From NCBI RefSeq assembly GCF_029714365.1, contig NZ_CP121659.1, positions 3,906,376 through 3,970,375 of the forward strand: DNA of 64,000 nucleotides. The letters run 5' to 3'. How positions within the stretch are numbered: position 1 is the first letter of the stretch; every line of letters starts with the position of its first letter. Positions 55,844 to 64,000 of this stretch are shown here, piece by piece. Made by a program: the position numbers and the translations under genes. The notes under the pieces are model-generated. The model saw nothing but the letters and a program-made list of their open reading frames with translations. It was not told the DNA's origin and did not search any database. This DNA comes from Sinorhizobium terangae. Its GTDB lineage: Bacteria > Pseudomonadota > Alphaproteobacteria > Rhizobiales > Rhizobiaceae.

Positions 55844-56386
55844 TCAGCGCTCGTACGTGACCTCGATCGTCGCTTGGTCCAGTGCATTGGCCCGGACAAA
55901 GAAGCCAACCATGGCGGCGGGGGCATTTTCATCGAGGGGGAGCTTGTCCTGGGATAATGCATAGACCGTGAACTGGTAGCGGTGTGGTCCGTGACCTTCA
56001 GGCGGGCACGCGCCACCGTAGCCGGACATGCCGAAATCGGTGCGGCCCTCGACCGCGCCTGCGAGAAGCTTCTTGTCTCCGCTTGCCCCGGTCGCGATCT
56101 CGGTGGCGTCGGCGGGCAGGTTGAACACGGTCCAGTGCCACCAGCCAGAACCCGTGGGTGCATCGGGATCATAAGCCATGACCGCGAAGCTCTTGGTACC
56201 CGCCGGCGCACCCGACCATGCCAGATGTGGTGAGGTATTCTTCCCGCTGCAGCCGAAGCCGTTGAAGACCTGCGCATCGGCCATCGGCTTGCCTGCTGTC
56301 AGGTCTTTCGAGGTCAGTTTCATCTCGGCGTGCGCGGCGGTGGTGCCGAGAAAGCTCAAGGTGAGAAGTGTTGTGATGAGGCGCAT
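55844..56386 (-). CDS. YbhB/YbcL family (PEBP, Raf kinase inhibitor-like) protein
   Basis: 180-residue secreted phosphatidylethanolamine-binding-protein-like fold with signal peptide ITTLLTLSFLGTTAAHA. Conserved ligand-pocket segments: GCSGKNTSPHLAWSGAP, FAVMAYDPDAPTGSGWWHW and CPPEGHGPHRYQFTVYAL. ATG start; the AraC-type gene just upstream on the same strand (38-bp gap) may control it. The 269-bp gap 55575-55843 before the SDR gene shows no gene. Confidence 0.93.
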   Translation of the reverse strand: MRLITTLLTLSFLGTTAAHAEMKLTSKDLTAGKPMADAQVFNGFGCSGKNTSPHLAWSGAPAGTKSFAVMAYDPDAPTGSGWWHWTVFNLPADATEIATGASGDKKLLAGAVEGRTDFGMSGYGGACPPEGHGPHRYQFTVYALSQDKLPLDENAPAAMVGFFVRANALDQATIEVTYER

Positions 56387-56424
56387 AGGTATTTTCCTGT
56401 AGTTGCCAATGAAGCAAGCCTACG

Positions 56425-57279
56425 TCAGGCAGAAATTTTGTCTGCCCCGATATGTGCAACGTCTGTCCCGATCCGCTCAAATATCGCGGAACCTCCCCGC
56501 ACGTCGCGCGGATTGACGCCAAAGCGTTCTTTGAACCGTGCTGCAAATTGGGACGGCGAATCGTAGCCCACTTCCTGGGCAATGTTGGCGATAGACAACA
56601 TTGTCGTCTGCAGGAGCGCCAGCGCCCGCGTCATGCGCGTGTCGCTCAATGTCTCGGTGAAGCTGGTGTTCTCCGCCGCCAACTTCCGCCGGAGCGTGGC
56701 CTCGCTCATGTGGAAGGCGCGCGCGGCATGGCCCAAAGTCCAGCCGTGGGCGGGGTCGGTCTCGATCATCTGACGCAGGCGATCCTGCAGAAGCAGGCTT
56801 CCCCTGTTGCCCAACACGGCACCGCTGAGCGCAAACCAGGTTATGAGTTCCATCAAGCGAACCGTGGCGACGGCACTGGGGAGTGTCGCGAGATTTTCCT
56901 GCGAGCAGCAGAAGTCAAACAGCGCGACCGCTTCCCCCGGCAGATCCACGGCCTTCATCGCAAGTGGCGTCCGAGGAGGCGCGACGGAAGCCAGGCGCGC
57001 GTAGGTCTCTTCAAACAAGTGGCGTGAAATGGGCAGGGCGCGGGCTTCGTAGTTCTGCGCTGCATTGGGAATGTTTTCGATCGTCATGGGCTGATGATCG
57101 GGCAACAGGCCAAAGTCGCCGGCTGTGAAGCGCAAAGGGGTATCGCGTATGATCACCACCTTGGTTCCCGAACGCACCTGGACAAGCGCAGGGGTGGTGC
57201 TCACGAGCCGATGAAAGCACGCCCGTCCCGCCTGTCGGATGAGGGCACCGGCCGAAAGAAGAGGAGTTTCGTGCTGCAT
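56425..57279 (-). CDS. AraC family transcriptional regulator
   Basis: 284-residue regulator with an N-terminal sensing domain and C-terminal AraC DNA-binding domain: WTLGHAARAFHMSEATLRRKLAAENTSF (first helix-turn-helix) and IANIAQEVGYDSPSQFAARFKERFGVNP (second). Intact, unlike the AraC gene at 42029. Start ATG 57277-57279 (MQHETPLLSA) with GGGAGGGAACAC upstream. Probably controls the YbhB gene that follows; inducer unknown. Confidence 0.93.
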   Translation of the reverse strand: MQHETPLLSAGALIRQAGRACFHRLVSTTPALVQVRSGTKVVIIRDTPLRFTAGDFGLLPDHQPMTIENIPNAAQNYEARALPISRHLFEETYARLASVAPPRTPLAMKAVDLPGEAVALFDFCCSQENLATLPSAVATVRLMELITWFALSGAVLGNRGSLLLQDRLRQMIETDPAHGWTLGHAARAFHMSEATLRRKLAAENTSFTETLSDTRMTRALALLQTTMLSIANIAQEVGYDSPSQFAARFKERFGVNPRDVRGGSAIFERIGTDVAHIGADKISA

Positions 57280-57377
57280 GTGTTCCCTCCCGGTTGACGA
57301 ATGACATGGCAGTTCGGTGGTCGCTGGCAAAACTCTGAGACCGTCGCCTGCCGCGGCCGCCTGAAGGCGGCGTCCCG

Positions 57378-57881
57378 TCATGGGTGTAGTCGCGCCATGG
57401 CTAGCACGTCGGCAAGCGCGCCGTCCCGCAGCGCGTAGGATTTCAGTAGGCCCTCGGTCTCGAAACCTGCCTGGCGATAGAGCGCGATCGCCGCTTCATT
57501 GTCGGTGAAGACCGTCAACTCGATGCGGGAAATGCCGAGCCACCGGTCGGCCGCGTCGATCAGGGCGTTGAGCAAGGCCCTGCCGATACCGCGCCGCCGG
57601 TAATCGTCATGCACGCTCATGCCAAGATCCGCCGCATGATGCCGTCGTCCCCTGTGACGATGCAGGCCAGCTAACCCGACGATGCGCCCCTCCAGTTCGG
57701 CAACGATAACCATGTCGGTTTCGGTGAGGTTTTCGAGCCATTTTCGGGTCTGTTCCGGCGGCGCGAAGGGCAGTCTGAGTGTGCCTCGGCGAACGCCCGG
57801 CAAGTCCCGCAAGGCGGCGAGGGCCTCCCAGTCGTCAGCGGACGCGGCGCGGATTAGCAATTCGGGTTGGATAGGGGGCAT
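57378..57881 (-). CDS. GNAT family N-acetyltransferase
   Basis: 167-residue GNAT protein. IRAASADDWEALAALRD opens the fold, DLGMSVHDDYRRRGIGRALLNALID is the acetyl-CoA loop (R-R-x-G-I-G), and NEAAIALYRQAGFETEG ends it. ATG 57879-57881 with GGAGAGAGGAAACG upstream. Overall similar to the phosphinothricin/RimI-like group. Upstream gap 57882-58244 holds a degraded palindromic repeat only. Confidence 0.92.
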   Translation of the reverse strand: MPPIQPELLIRAASADDWEALAALRDLPGVRRGTLRLPFAPPEQTRKWLENLTETDMVIVAELEGRIVGLAGLHRHRGRRHHAADLGMSVHDDYRRRGIGRALLNALIDAADRWLGISRIELTVFTDNEAAIALYRQAGFETEGLLKSYALRDGALADVLAMARLHP

Positions 57882-58112
57882 CGTTTCCTCTCTCCTCAAG
57901 ATGTGAGACCGAGGAAACAGCGCCGAACCCTGCTTACCTCGGCAGGGTTGGCGTGGAGACGGTCCGCTTAGCGCAACAGGCTCCCCGCACACCCTGGGGT
58001 GTGCGTGGTCACCATCGGCACGAGCGCAAAACGACTGTCCATGGCCGGATGCTACTTCAGGATGCGAAGAATCGGAAGGGGGATCGCAAGAGAGGGACAA
58101 AGTTTCCGCAGC

Positions 58113-58231
58113 GGCCGCCACCTTCTCCACTTGTGGGGTCCGCCGCGGGGGCGGGAGACAGTGGCGCCCTCTCAAATCCCCTGCGCCGGCGGGGAGAGGG
58201 TTAGTCCTCGGGTTAAATCCGAAGAGAGGGG
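58113..58231. repeat. Degenerate GC-rich palindromic repeat upstream of the GNAT gene
   Basis: Contains the family pieces CACCTTCTCC, CCCTGCGCCGGCGGGGAGAGGG and the hairpin CCTCGGGTTAAATCCGAAG also seen at 44276. Lies in the 363-bp gap 57882-58244, where I see no gene; a second hairpin CACACCCTGGGGTGTG is at about 57990-58006. Confidence 0.6.
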
Positions 58232-58244
58232 CGATTACTGCCTA

Positions 58245-59819
58245 TCATCCGAGCTGCCAGGCGATATAGATGAGCGTCGCCGCGATAATCCAGAGCGCGA
58301 CGCGGCCAGAGCGCGTGTGGCGCGCCTCGGCCTTGCCGATCGCATGCGCGGTCTCGGCATCGAAGCGCAGGCCGTTTTCGCTCATCGCCATGAGTTCCGA
58401 TGAGAATCGCTCGGTCCGGGCGGCGATCTCTGGCACTGCCTCGGCAACCCGGAGCGCCGCATGCAGGCCGTCGCGCAGATCGGCGACAATGCGCTTCGGG
58501 CCGAGATTGTCGCGGATCCATGTGCCGACGACCGGTTCCGACGCTTTCCACATGTTGAAACGCGGGTTGAGCGTGCGGGCCACACCTTCGACTACGACCA
58601 TCGTCTTCTGCAGCATCACCAGTTCGGGGCGCGTCTGCATGTCGAAGAGCTCGGTAACCTCGAAGAGCAGCGTCAGGAGCTTCGCCATCGAGATGGTCTC
58701 GGCCGGCTGGCCGTGAATCGGCTCACCGATCGCGCGGATCGCCTGGGCAAAGCTCGCGGCGTCGTGATGGGATGGAACGTAACCCGCCTCGAAATGCACG
58801 TCGGCGACGCGCTGGTAGTCGCGCATGATGAAGCCGTAAAGGATCTCGGCGAGGAAGCGGCGTTCCTTTTTGCCGAGCCGCCCGACGATGCCCATATCGA
58901 CGGCGACGATGTGGCCGGCGTCGTCGACGAACAGATTGCCCTGGTGCATGTCGGCATGGAAGAAACCGTCACGCAGCGTGTGCCGCAGGAAGGACTGGAT
59001 CAGCGTTTCGGCGAGCCGGTTGAGATCGTGGCCGGCCCGCTTCAGTCCTTCGATATCGGACATCTTCACGCCGTCGATCCATTCCATGGTGACGACGTCG
59101 CGGCCGGTGCGTTCCCAATCGACCTTGGGCACGCGAAAACCGGAATCCTCTTTGGTGTTTTCTCCGAGTTCGGAAAGTGCTGCGGCCTCGAGCCTCAGGT
59201 CCATTTCGACCTTGGTCGTCTGCTCCAGCGTCTTTGTCACCTCGACCGGCCTCAGCCGCCGTGTATAGGGAAGAAACCGCTCCTGCATGCGGGAGACCAG
59301 GTACATGGCCTCGATGTCGGCGGCAAAGCGCTGGCGCACGCCGGGCCGGATGACTTTGACGGCCACCTTTTCGCGCTTGCCGTCGCGCAGAACGACGGCG
59401 GGGTGGACCTGTGCGATCGAGGCGGCAGCCATCGGCTCGGAAAATTCGGCAAAAAGCGCATCGACCGATCGGCCGAGCGAGCCTTCGATCGCGGCCCTGG
59501 CGTCGCTTTCAGGAAACGTCGCCATCCGGTCCTGCAAGAGCGAGAGATCGGCGGCGAGCTCGGCACCAACGACATCCGGGCGCGTCGCCAGGAACTGGCC
59601 GACCTTGACATAGGAGGGGCCAAGCCGTTCGACGGCGCGGGCAAGACGACCGCTGCGCGCCTCAAGCCGGGCCCTGCGGCGGGCAAGCAGGCCAGCGAGC
59701 CGCTGCACGAAGCGTGCCAGCGGAGGAAGATGCTCGGACGGAACGGCAGAAAAGGCGTCCTCGCGCGCAAGGACCCAGCCGATCCGCACGAGGCGGAAAT
59801 ATGCTCCAGGCGTGCTCAT
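58245..59819 (-). CDS. ubiB: UbiB protein-kinase-like factor for ubiquinone synthesis
   Basis: 524-residue ABC1/ADCK-type membrane protein needed for ubiquinone synthesis; atypical ATPase rather than hydroxylase. The UbiB-specific motifs are present: LGPSYVKVGQFLATRPD (KxGQ), AAASIAQVHPAVV (A-rich loop and QVHxA) and FFHADMHQGNLFVDD (metal-binding N). Two C-terminal hydrophobic stretches form a membrane anchor (VALWIIAATLIYIAWQL). Five bases after ubiE, so one operon. Confidence 0.95.
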   Translation of the reverse strand: MSTPGAYFRLVRIGWVLAREDAFSAVPSEHLPPLARFVQRLAGLLARRRARLEARSGRLARAVERLGPSYVKVGQFLATRPDVVGAELAADLSLLQDRMATFPESDARAAIEGSLGRSVDALFAEFSEPMAAASIAQVHPAVVLRDGKREKVAVKVIRPGVRQRFAADIEAMYLVSRMQERFLPYTRRLRPVEVTKTLEQTTKVEMDLRLEAAALSELGENTKEDSGFRVPKVDWERTGRDVVTMEWIDGVKMSDIEGLKRAGHDLNRLAETLIQSFLRHTLRDGFFHADMHQGNLFVDDAGHIVAVDMGIVGRLGKKERRFLAEILYGFIMRDYQRVADVHFEAGYVPSHHDAASFAQAIRAIGEPIHGQPAETISMAKLLTLLFEVTELFDMQTRPELVMLQKTMVVVEGVARTLNPRFNMWKASEPVVGTWIRDNLGPKRIVADLRDGLHAALRVAEAVPEIAARTERFSSELMAMSENGLRFDAETAHAIGKAEARHTRSGRVALWIIAATLIYIAWQLG

Positions 59820-59824
59820 TGCGT

Positions 59825-60601
59825 TCAGATTTTCCAGCCGGAATGAAGTGCCGCGATACCGCCGGTATAATTGGTGAACGAGACGCGTGAAAAGCCGGCA
59901 TCCTTGATCATCGCGGCGAAATCGCGCTGGTTGGGGAACTTCCGGATCGATTCGACCAGATACTGGTAGGGCGCATCGTCACCCGTGATCAGTTTGCCGA
60001 ATTTGGGAATCGCATTGAACGACCAGGCGTCATAGAAACGGTCAAGCAGCGGCATCTCGACGTCGGAAAACTCGAGCACCAGCAGCGGTCCGCCGCGCTT
60101 CAAGACGCGATAGGCCTCCTTGAGCGCCACGTCGATGCGCGGCACGTTGCGGATGCCGAAGGCAATCGTGTAGGCGTCGAAGGAATTCGGATCGAAAGGC
60201 AGGTCTTCGGCATTGGCCTCGACGAAGTCGAGATTGGGCGAAAGCTTCTTCTTGCTTGCCCGTTCGGCGCCGACGGCGAGCATCGAGCCGTTGATGTCGA
60301 GCACTGTCGCATGGGCCTTGCGATCGGAGGCTTCGACGATGCGAAACGCGATGTCGCCGGTGCCGCCTGCCACATCGAGCACCCGATAGCCTTCGCGCCG
60401 CGGCGGATTGAGCGCCGCGATCATCGCATCCTTCCAGACACGGTGAAGCCCGGCCGACATCACGTCGTTCATGATGTCGTAGCGCTTGGCGACCTTGTGG
60501 AAGACATCGTTGACGAGCGGCTGCTTTTCGCCCGCGCTGACCTCGCGAAAACCGAAGGAGGTTTCCATGCCCCCATTGGCCGATACTCGCTCATCCGTCA
60601 T
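59825..60601 (-). CDS. ubiE: Ubiquinone/menaquinone C-methyltransferase
   Basis: SAM-dependent C-methyltransferase of quinone synthesis, 258 residues. SAM motif [16 protein letters not shown]; family signatures [18 protein letters not shown] and [20 protein letters not shown]. Start ATG 60599-60601 ([10 protein letters not shown]). Heads ubiE-ubiB; divergent from mutM across 221 bp that contains a partial RIME-like repeat. Confidence 0.97.
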   Translation of the reverse strand: MTDERVSANGGMETSFGFREVSAGEKQPLVNDVFHKVAKRYDIMNDVMSAGLHRVWKDAMIAALNPPRREGYRVLDVAGGTGDIAFRIVEASDRKAHATVLDINGSMLAVGAERASKKKLSPNLDFVEANAEDLPFDPNSFDAYTIAFGIRNVPRIDVALKEAYRVLKRGGPLLVLEFSDVEMPLLDRFYDAWSFNAIPKFGKLITGDDAPYQYLVESIRKFPNQRDFAAMIKDAGFSRVSFTNYTGGIAALHSGWKI

Positions 60602-60687
60602 TACGAAACTCCACTTCAACCAAATTTGGCGGCACCATAGCGAAATCGCCCCATCCGCGCTATCTCAGCGGTGAGGATGGCTGCCGC

Positions 60688-60755
60688 CTACAGCCTCGTG
60701 CGTCTTTCGGACGCACGAGGTCGCTGTAACACTTTCAAATCGCTGCATCCCTATA
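60688..60755 (-). repeat. RIME-like repeat, copy 4 (partial, inverted)
   Basis: Has CTACAG (60688-60693), the 11-bp stem CCTCGTGCGTC / GACGCACGAGG (60694-60720), CGCTGTAAC and the TGCAT linker, but the CTTAAATCG palindrome is missing. The stem sequence differs from the other copies but pairs perfectly. Confidence 0.75.
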
Positions 60756-60822
60756 GGACATCAATGCCGTGAAGGGAATGCCGCGCACGACCGGTGCGCG
60801 AGCGCAACAGGGAAGACGAACA

Positions 60823-61713
60823 ATGCCGGAATTGCCCGAGGTCGAAACGGTGAAGCGGGGGCTGGCGCCGACCATGGAGGGGGCGCTTCTCGTGCGGGCC
60901 GAGTTGCGCAGGCCGGACCTGCGCTTTCCCTTTCCCGACAATTTTTCAGCTTCGGTCTCCGGGCGCCGCATCGTTTCCCTGTCGCGCCGCGCCAAATATC
61001 TGATGATCGATCTCGAAGGCGGCGATGTCATCATCGCGCATCTCGGCATGTCCGGTTCTTTCCGGATCGAGGCCGGCGACGATCCGGCGAGACCGGGCAA
61101 GTTCCATCATCCGCGCGGTAAGGACGAGAAGCACGACCATGTGATTTTCCATCTCAACGGCCGATCCGGCCCCGCGCGCGTGATCTACAACGACCCGCGC
61201 CGCTTCGGCTTCATGGATCTCGCCCGGCGCGACGGGATCGCCGATCACGTGTTCTTCCGCGACCTCGGCCAAGAGCCGACAGGCAACGCGCTTGATGCCG
61301 CCTACCTCGCCCAGCGCTTTGCCGGCAAGGCGCAGCCGCTCAAGGCAGCGCTTCTGGATCAGAAGATCGTTGCCGGCCTTGGCAATATCTATGTTTGCGA
61401 AGCGCTGTGGCGGTCGGACCTGTCGCCCTCCCGCCCCGCCGGCTCGCTGGTGGACAAGCGCGGACGCGCGAAGCAAGGCCTGGTGACGCTGACGCAGTCG
61501 ATCCGCGAGGTGATCGCCGACGCTATCGCCGCCGGCGGCTCGTCCTTGAAGGACCACATCCAGGCGGATGGCTCGCTCGGCTATTTCCAGCATTCCTTTT
61601 CGGTCTACGATCGTGAAGGCGAGGCTTGCCGCAAGCCGGGCTGTGGCGGTACCGTCGCCCGCATCGTTCATGCCGGGCGTTCGACCTTCTACTGCCTGCG
61701 CTGCCAGAAATAG
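60823..61713 (+). CDS. mutM: Formamidopyrimidine-DNA glycosylase
   Basis: Removes 8-oxoguanine and ring-opened purines from DNA. 296 residues. Catalytic [14 protein letters not shown] (Pro2, Glu3), helix-two-turn-helix [23 protein letters not shown], and the C-terminal zinc finger CRKPGCGG...CLRCQK. Start ATG 60823 fixed by the essential N-terminal proline. Followed by an enoyl-CoA hydratase gene 39 bp later. Confidence 0.98.
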   Translation: MPELPEVETVKRGLAPTMEGALLVRAELRRPDLRFPFPDNFSASVSGRRIVSLSRRAKYLMIDLEGGDVIIAHLGMSGSFRIEAGDDPARPGKFHHPRGKDEKHDHVIFHLNGRSGPARVIYNDPRRFGFMDLARRDGIADHVFFRDLGQEPTGNALDAAYLAQRFAGKAQPLKAALLDQKIVAGLGNIYVCEALWRSDLSPSRPAGSLVDKRGRAKQGLVTLTQSIREVIADAIAAGGSSLKDHIQADGSLGYFQHSFSVYDREGEACRKPGCGGTVARIVHAGRSTFYCLRCQK

Positions 61714-61752
61714 GGCGCTCGATCGGGCGCCTCCGAACGGAGGAGATCAAGA

Positions 61753-62526
61753 ATGAGTTACGAGACGTTGCTGGTCGAAACGCGCGGACGCGTGGGCGTG
61801 ATCACGCTCAACCGCCCGCAGGCCCTGAACGCGCTGAATTCGACCGTGATGCGGGAGCTCGATGCTGCGTTCAAGGTCTTGGATGCCGACAAGGACATCG
61901 GCGCGATCGTGCTGACCGGTTCGGAACGTGCATTCGCGGCCGGTGCCGATATCAAGGAGATGCAGGCGCTCGATTTCGTCGATTCCTATCTTGGCGATTT
62001 TCTCGGCGGCTGGGAGCGGGTGGCCGGCGCCCGCAAGCCGCTGATTGCCGCCGTTTCCGGGTTTGCACTCGGCGGCGGCTGCGAGCTCGCGATGATGTGC
62101 GACATCATCATTGCGTCGGAGACGGCGAAGTTCGGCCAGCCGGAGATTACCCTCGGCGTCATTCCGGGCATGGGCGGTTCCCAGCGCCTCACGCGCGCCG
62201 TCGGCAAGGCCAAGGCCATGGATCTGGTGCTGACCGGCCGGATGATGGATGCGGCGGAAGCTGAACGGTCGGGACTCGTTTCGCGTGTGGTGGCACCTGA
62301 AAAACTGATGGAGGAAGCGCTCGCCGCCGCAGAAAAGATCGCCGCCTTCTCGCTGCCGGCGGTGATGATGGCCAAGGAGGCAGTCAACCGCTCGCTGGAG
62401 GTTACCCTGGCCGAAGGTCTGCGCTTCGAGCGGCGGCTTTTCCAGTCGCTCTTCGCGACCGAGGATCAGAAGGAGGGGATGGCCGCCTTCGTCGGAAAGC
62501 GCAAAGCCGAATTCAAGCATAAGTGA
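61753..62526 (+). CDS. Enoyl-CoA hydratase
   Basis: Crotonase-fold enzyme hydrating 2-enoyl-CoA in fatty-acid degradation; 257 residues. Oxyanion-hole and CoA loop [14 protein letters not shown], and the active-site region [18 protein letters not shown] with the two catalytic glutamates (in GCELAMM and [10 protein letters not shown]). ATG 61753 with GGAGGAGATCAAG upstream. Sits between mutM and rpsT, an order common in Rhizobiales. Confidence 0.95.
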   Translation: MSYETLLVETRGRVGVITLNRPQALNALNSTVMRELDAAFKVLDADKDIGAIVLTGSERAFAAGADIKEMQALDFVDSYLGDFLGGWERVAGARKPLIAAVSGFALGGGCELAMMCDIIIASETAKFGQPEITLGVIPGMGGSQRLTRAVGKAKAMDLVLTGRMMDAAEAERSGLVSRVVAPEKLMEEALAAAEKIAAFSLPAVMMAKEAVNRSLEVTLAEGLRFERRLFQSLFATEDQKEGMAAFVGKRKAEFKHK

Positions 62527-62562
62527 CGCGCGCAAACCGCGCAGTTTTCTCAATTTTGCGCG

Positions 62563-62591
62563 TTGACGAGAGGGCGGTTTCCAGCTATACG
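62563..62591 (+). promoter_or_regulatory. Sigma-70-type promoter of rpsT
   Basis: TTGACG (62563-62568), a 17-bp spacer and TATACG (62586-62591). The leader of about 125 bases that follows contains a hairpin CCTCAG/CTGAGG (62596-62623) soon after the likely start point. The expected strong promoter for a ribosomal protein gene. Confidence 0.75.
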
Positions 62592-62720
62592 CCGCCCTCA
62601 GTTTGGAACGCCGCTTTCTGAGGCTTTCCGATAATGCTCCCGAATTGCTTTGGATGACAGGTCGCAGTGACCCGGCACGGCGAAGGCGGAGTTCATGTCA
62701 GTTTTCGAAGAGAGGCATCA

Positions 62721-62987
62721 ATGGCCAATACAACTTCGGCGAAAAAGGCGACCCGCAAGATCGCACGCCGCACCGCAGTGAACAAGGCCCGTCGTTCGCG
62801 CGTCCGCAACTTCATCCGCAAGGTGGAAGAAGCCATCGCCTCCGGCGATCAGGCAGTCGCCGCTGCCGCCCTCAAGGCAGCGCAGCCGGAACTGATGCGC
62901 GCCGCCACCAAAGGTGTGCTGCATGCCAACACGGCATCGCGCAAGGTTTCCCGCCTTGCACAGCGCGTGAAAGCCCTTTCGGCCTAA
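62721..62987 (+). CDS. rpsT: 30S ribosomal protein S20
   Basis: 88 residues, normal for S20, rich in Lys, Arg and Ala: [20 protein letters not shown] at the start and [17 protein letters not shown] at the end. Binds 16S rRNA early in 30S assembly. ATG 62721 with AAGAGAGGCATCA upstream. Own promoter and terminator, then the dnaA leader; rpsT-dnaA order is typical for rhizobia. Confidence 0.98.
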   Translation: MANTTSAKKATRKIARRTAVNKARRSRVRNFIRKVEEAIASGDQAVAAAALKAAQPELMRAATKGVLHANTASRKVSRLAQRVKALSA

Positions 62988-63017
62988 TCCGGCTAAATAA
63001 AAATCTGTTGAAGAAAC

Positions 63018-63041
63018 GCCCGGCCCTTGCGCCGGGCTTTT
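63018..63041 (+). terminator. Intrinsic terminator of rpsT
   Basis: GCCCGGC-CCTTGC-GCCGGGC followed by TTTT, 30 bp after the rpsT stop. Confidence 0.9.
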
Positions 63042-63919
63042 CGGATTCATACTTCTGTCACGGCAATCGGCAAATCGCCAGTTTTGGCGTATGTCACTGC
63101 GATGACAAAATTTTTGATGCAATTTCAATGGCTTACGCGAGGTCTTTGCGCGAGTGTCGTCGAAGATCGGGGACAAGCGGGGTCCGAAGCGAGTCAAGCG
63201 AATTTTTATTTTTTTTCTTTTTCGCCAGCTAAGCAAGCGCGCGCAAATCAAAACCCTTGATTCAACAGCGATTCTTGATGGACTCAGAATGCGGCAAGCA
63301 AAAGGCGGCGAGAGAGTCAACCGGCGGCGTTTAACGGTCGGTAAAATTCGCGATTGATCTTGCCCAACGATCCTGCCTAAATGCCTCGCACAGGGGACAC
63401 GGATCATATCTGTAAAGGGAAGAACAGGGCCATTTCGATAGAGGTGGCTTCGAGCTTTCTGTTCTCTGTGGCGGGGTCATTCCACGTCGTTCAATCATAC
63501 AAGTCGAGATAAAAAAACCGGACCGACGCTTCGTTCCGGAACGAGGATCTTTCGTCTTTTGGTTGAGTGGGTGGCCGGGCAATGGGAGGACGCCGGAAGG
63601 CGTTCCAGGAAAGAAGGAGACAGGTGGGCTGCCCGCTTCGTACGAGGGTGCGGCGCAGCCGGCGAGGAATGCGACTCTGACGCGGCTTGAAAACAGCCGG
63701 GTGGAGTCGGTAAAGGCGAGGCGCGAGGGGACATTCGCTCACGAAAGCGAGCGGATGAGCGCAGCGCGCACCGGAACGGGATATGAGGAGCCCGGCTTTC
63801 GGTGCGACAGGGCGTCCGTCGGGCGCGGCATGGCTTTGAAGGCGGCCGTGCCAGGCGGGCATAAGAGATGAGGCCGGCAGCAATGACGGCATCGGAGCAT
63901 GAATTTGGAAGGCGGCAAC
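63042..63919 (+). promoter_or_regulatory. Long non-coding upstream region of dnaA
   Basis: 878 bp without a convincing gene. Five GANTC (CcrM methylation) sites lie within 63191-63318, and others at 63044, 63672 and 63704. A T-rich run (63202-63226) and TTAAC-GGTCGG-TAAA (63331-63345 region, CtrA-like) are also present. I see no clear TTATCCACA-type DnaA boxes. Probably holds the dnaA promoter(s) and a long leader; exact start sites unknown. Confidence 0.6.
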
Positions 63920-64000
63920 ATGCAGATGAATTTGGCGACGGCACCTGACGCGCGTCAGGCCGGAAGCAATCAGTCTCAGGCGGCGGGGGAAAAACAGGAC
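63920..64000 (+). CDS. dnaA: Chromosomal replication initiator DnaA (N-terminal end only)
   Basis: Open frame from ATG 63920 (MQMNLATAPDARQAGSNQSQ...) to the window edge, 27 codons, with GGAAGG upstream; ATG 63899 and 63926 are also in frame. The visible part is only the variable leader before the DnaA domain I, so identification rests on position after rpsT and on resemblance to the Sinorhizobium DnaA N-terminus as I recall it. DnaA is the AAA+ replication initiator. No catalytic motif lies in the window. Confidence 0.7.
   Translation, partial: MQMNLATAPDARQAGSNQSQAAGEKQD

Noticed and set aside
63563..63871. Open frame of 102 codons upstream of dnaA
   Set aside because: Starts at GTG without a ribosome site and has low-complexity composition; no recognisable domain. 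More likely part of the dnaA leader.
63042..63919. Chromosome origin next to dnaA
   Set aside because: No DnaA boxes of the usual kind or AT-rich unwinding region with them were seen; in this group the origin is generally near hemE instead, as I recall.

Overview
The window looks like a chromosomal segment of an alphaproteobacterium of the Ensifer/Sinorhizobium group. The evidence is high GC coding sequence, the rhizobial phospholipid methyltransferase PmtA, an iolC-D-E-B inositol block with a RpiR-type regulator, the mutM-enoyl-CoA hydratase-rpsT-dnaA order at the right end, and roughly 100-bp two-palindrome intergenic repeats that resemble the RIME elements of rhizobia. Species assignment is inference. 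No rRNA, tRNA, CRISPR array, prophage or intact insertion sequence was recognised.

Layout. 1-4.3 kb: 3' part of an aspartoacylase-like gene, a gene remnant, a RIME-like repeat, guaA, an MTA/SAH nucleosidase and a hotdog thioesterase. 4.4-11.9 kb: a GNAT gene, then a minus-strand iron-related group (irpA imelysin, di-heme DUF1111 oxidoreductase, second imelysin, corA, DUF1513). 11.9-24.8 kb: housekeeping genes (RsmB-like methyltransferase, rlpA, NAD-dependent epimerase, queG, fzlA-like GST, uppP, NDUFA9-like protein, DUF1330, pyrF, histidine phosphatase, pmtA, dnaN, rsmI, yraN). 24.8-30.2 kb: ugpBAEC glycerol-3-phosphate ABC transporter followed by a frameshifted endonuclease/phosphatase. 30.2-43.3 kb: comM behind a perfect rhizobial-type SOS box, a decayed secreted-protein gene, cysK, exporters, chaC, an Lrp regulator, dut, prfC, a B3/4 protein and a frameshifted AraC regulator. 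43.4-51.8 kb: inositol catabolism (iolB, iolE, iolD, iolC-DUF2090, iolR, an iolY-like dehydrogenase) with three matching candidate IolR sites. 52-62.5 kb: a class II amidotransferase, coaBC, a deaminase, an atypical SDR, a YbhB protein, AraC and GNAT genes, ubiB, ubiE, mutM and an enoyl-CoA hydratase. 62.5-64 kb: rpsT with a clear promoter and terminator, a long non-coding leader rich in GANTC sites, and the first 27 codons of dnaA.

The most unusual signals are about short DNA elements rather than new gene systems. GC-rich palindromic repeats (about 90-195 bp, ends in inverted orientation) sit in frame near the N-termini of three separate genes (DUF1513, DUF1111, ugpA) and also fill spacers in the iol block. 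Four RIME-like copies keep their hairpins although the stem sequences differ, and one forms the 3' end of a coding sequence. Several accessory genes carry single frameshifts or stops. I did not find a convincing new multigene system.
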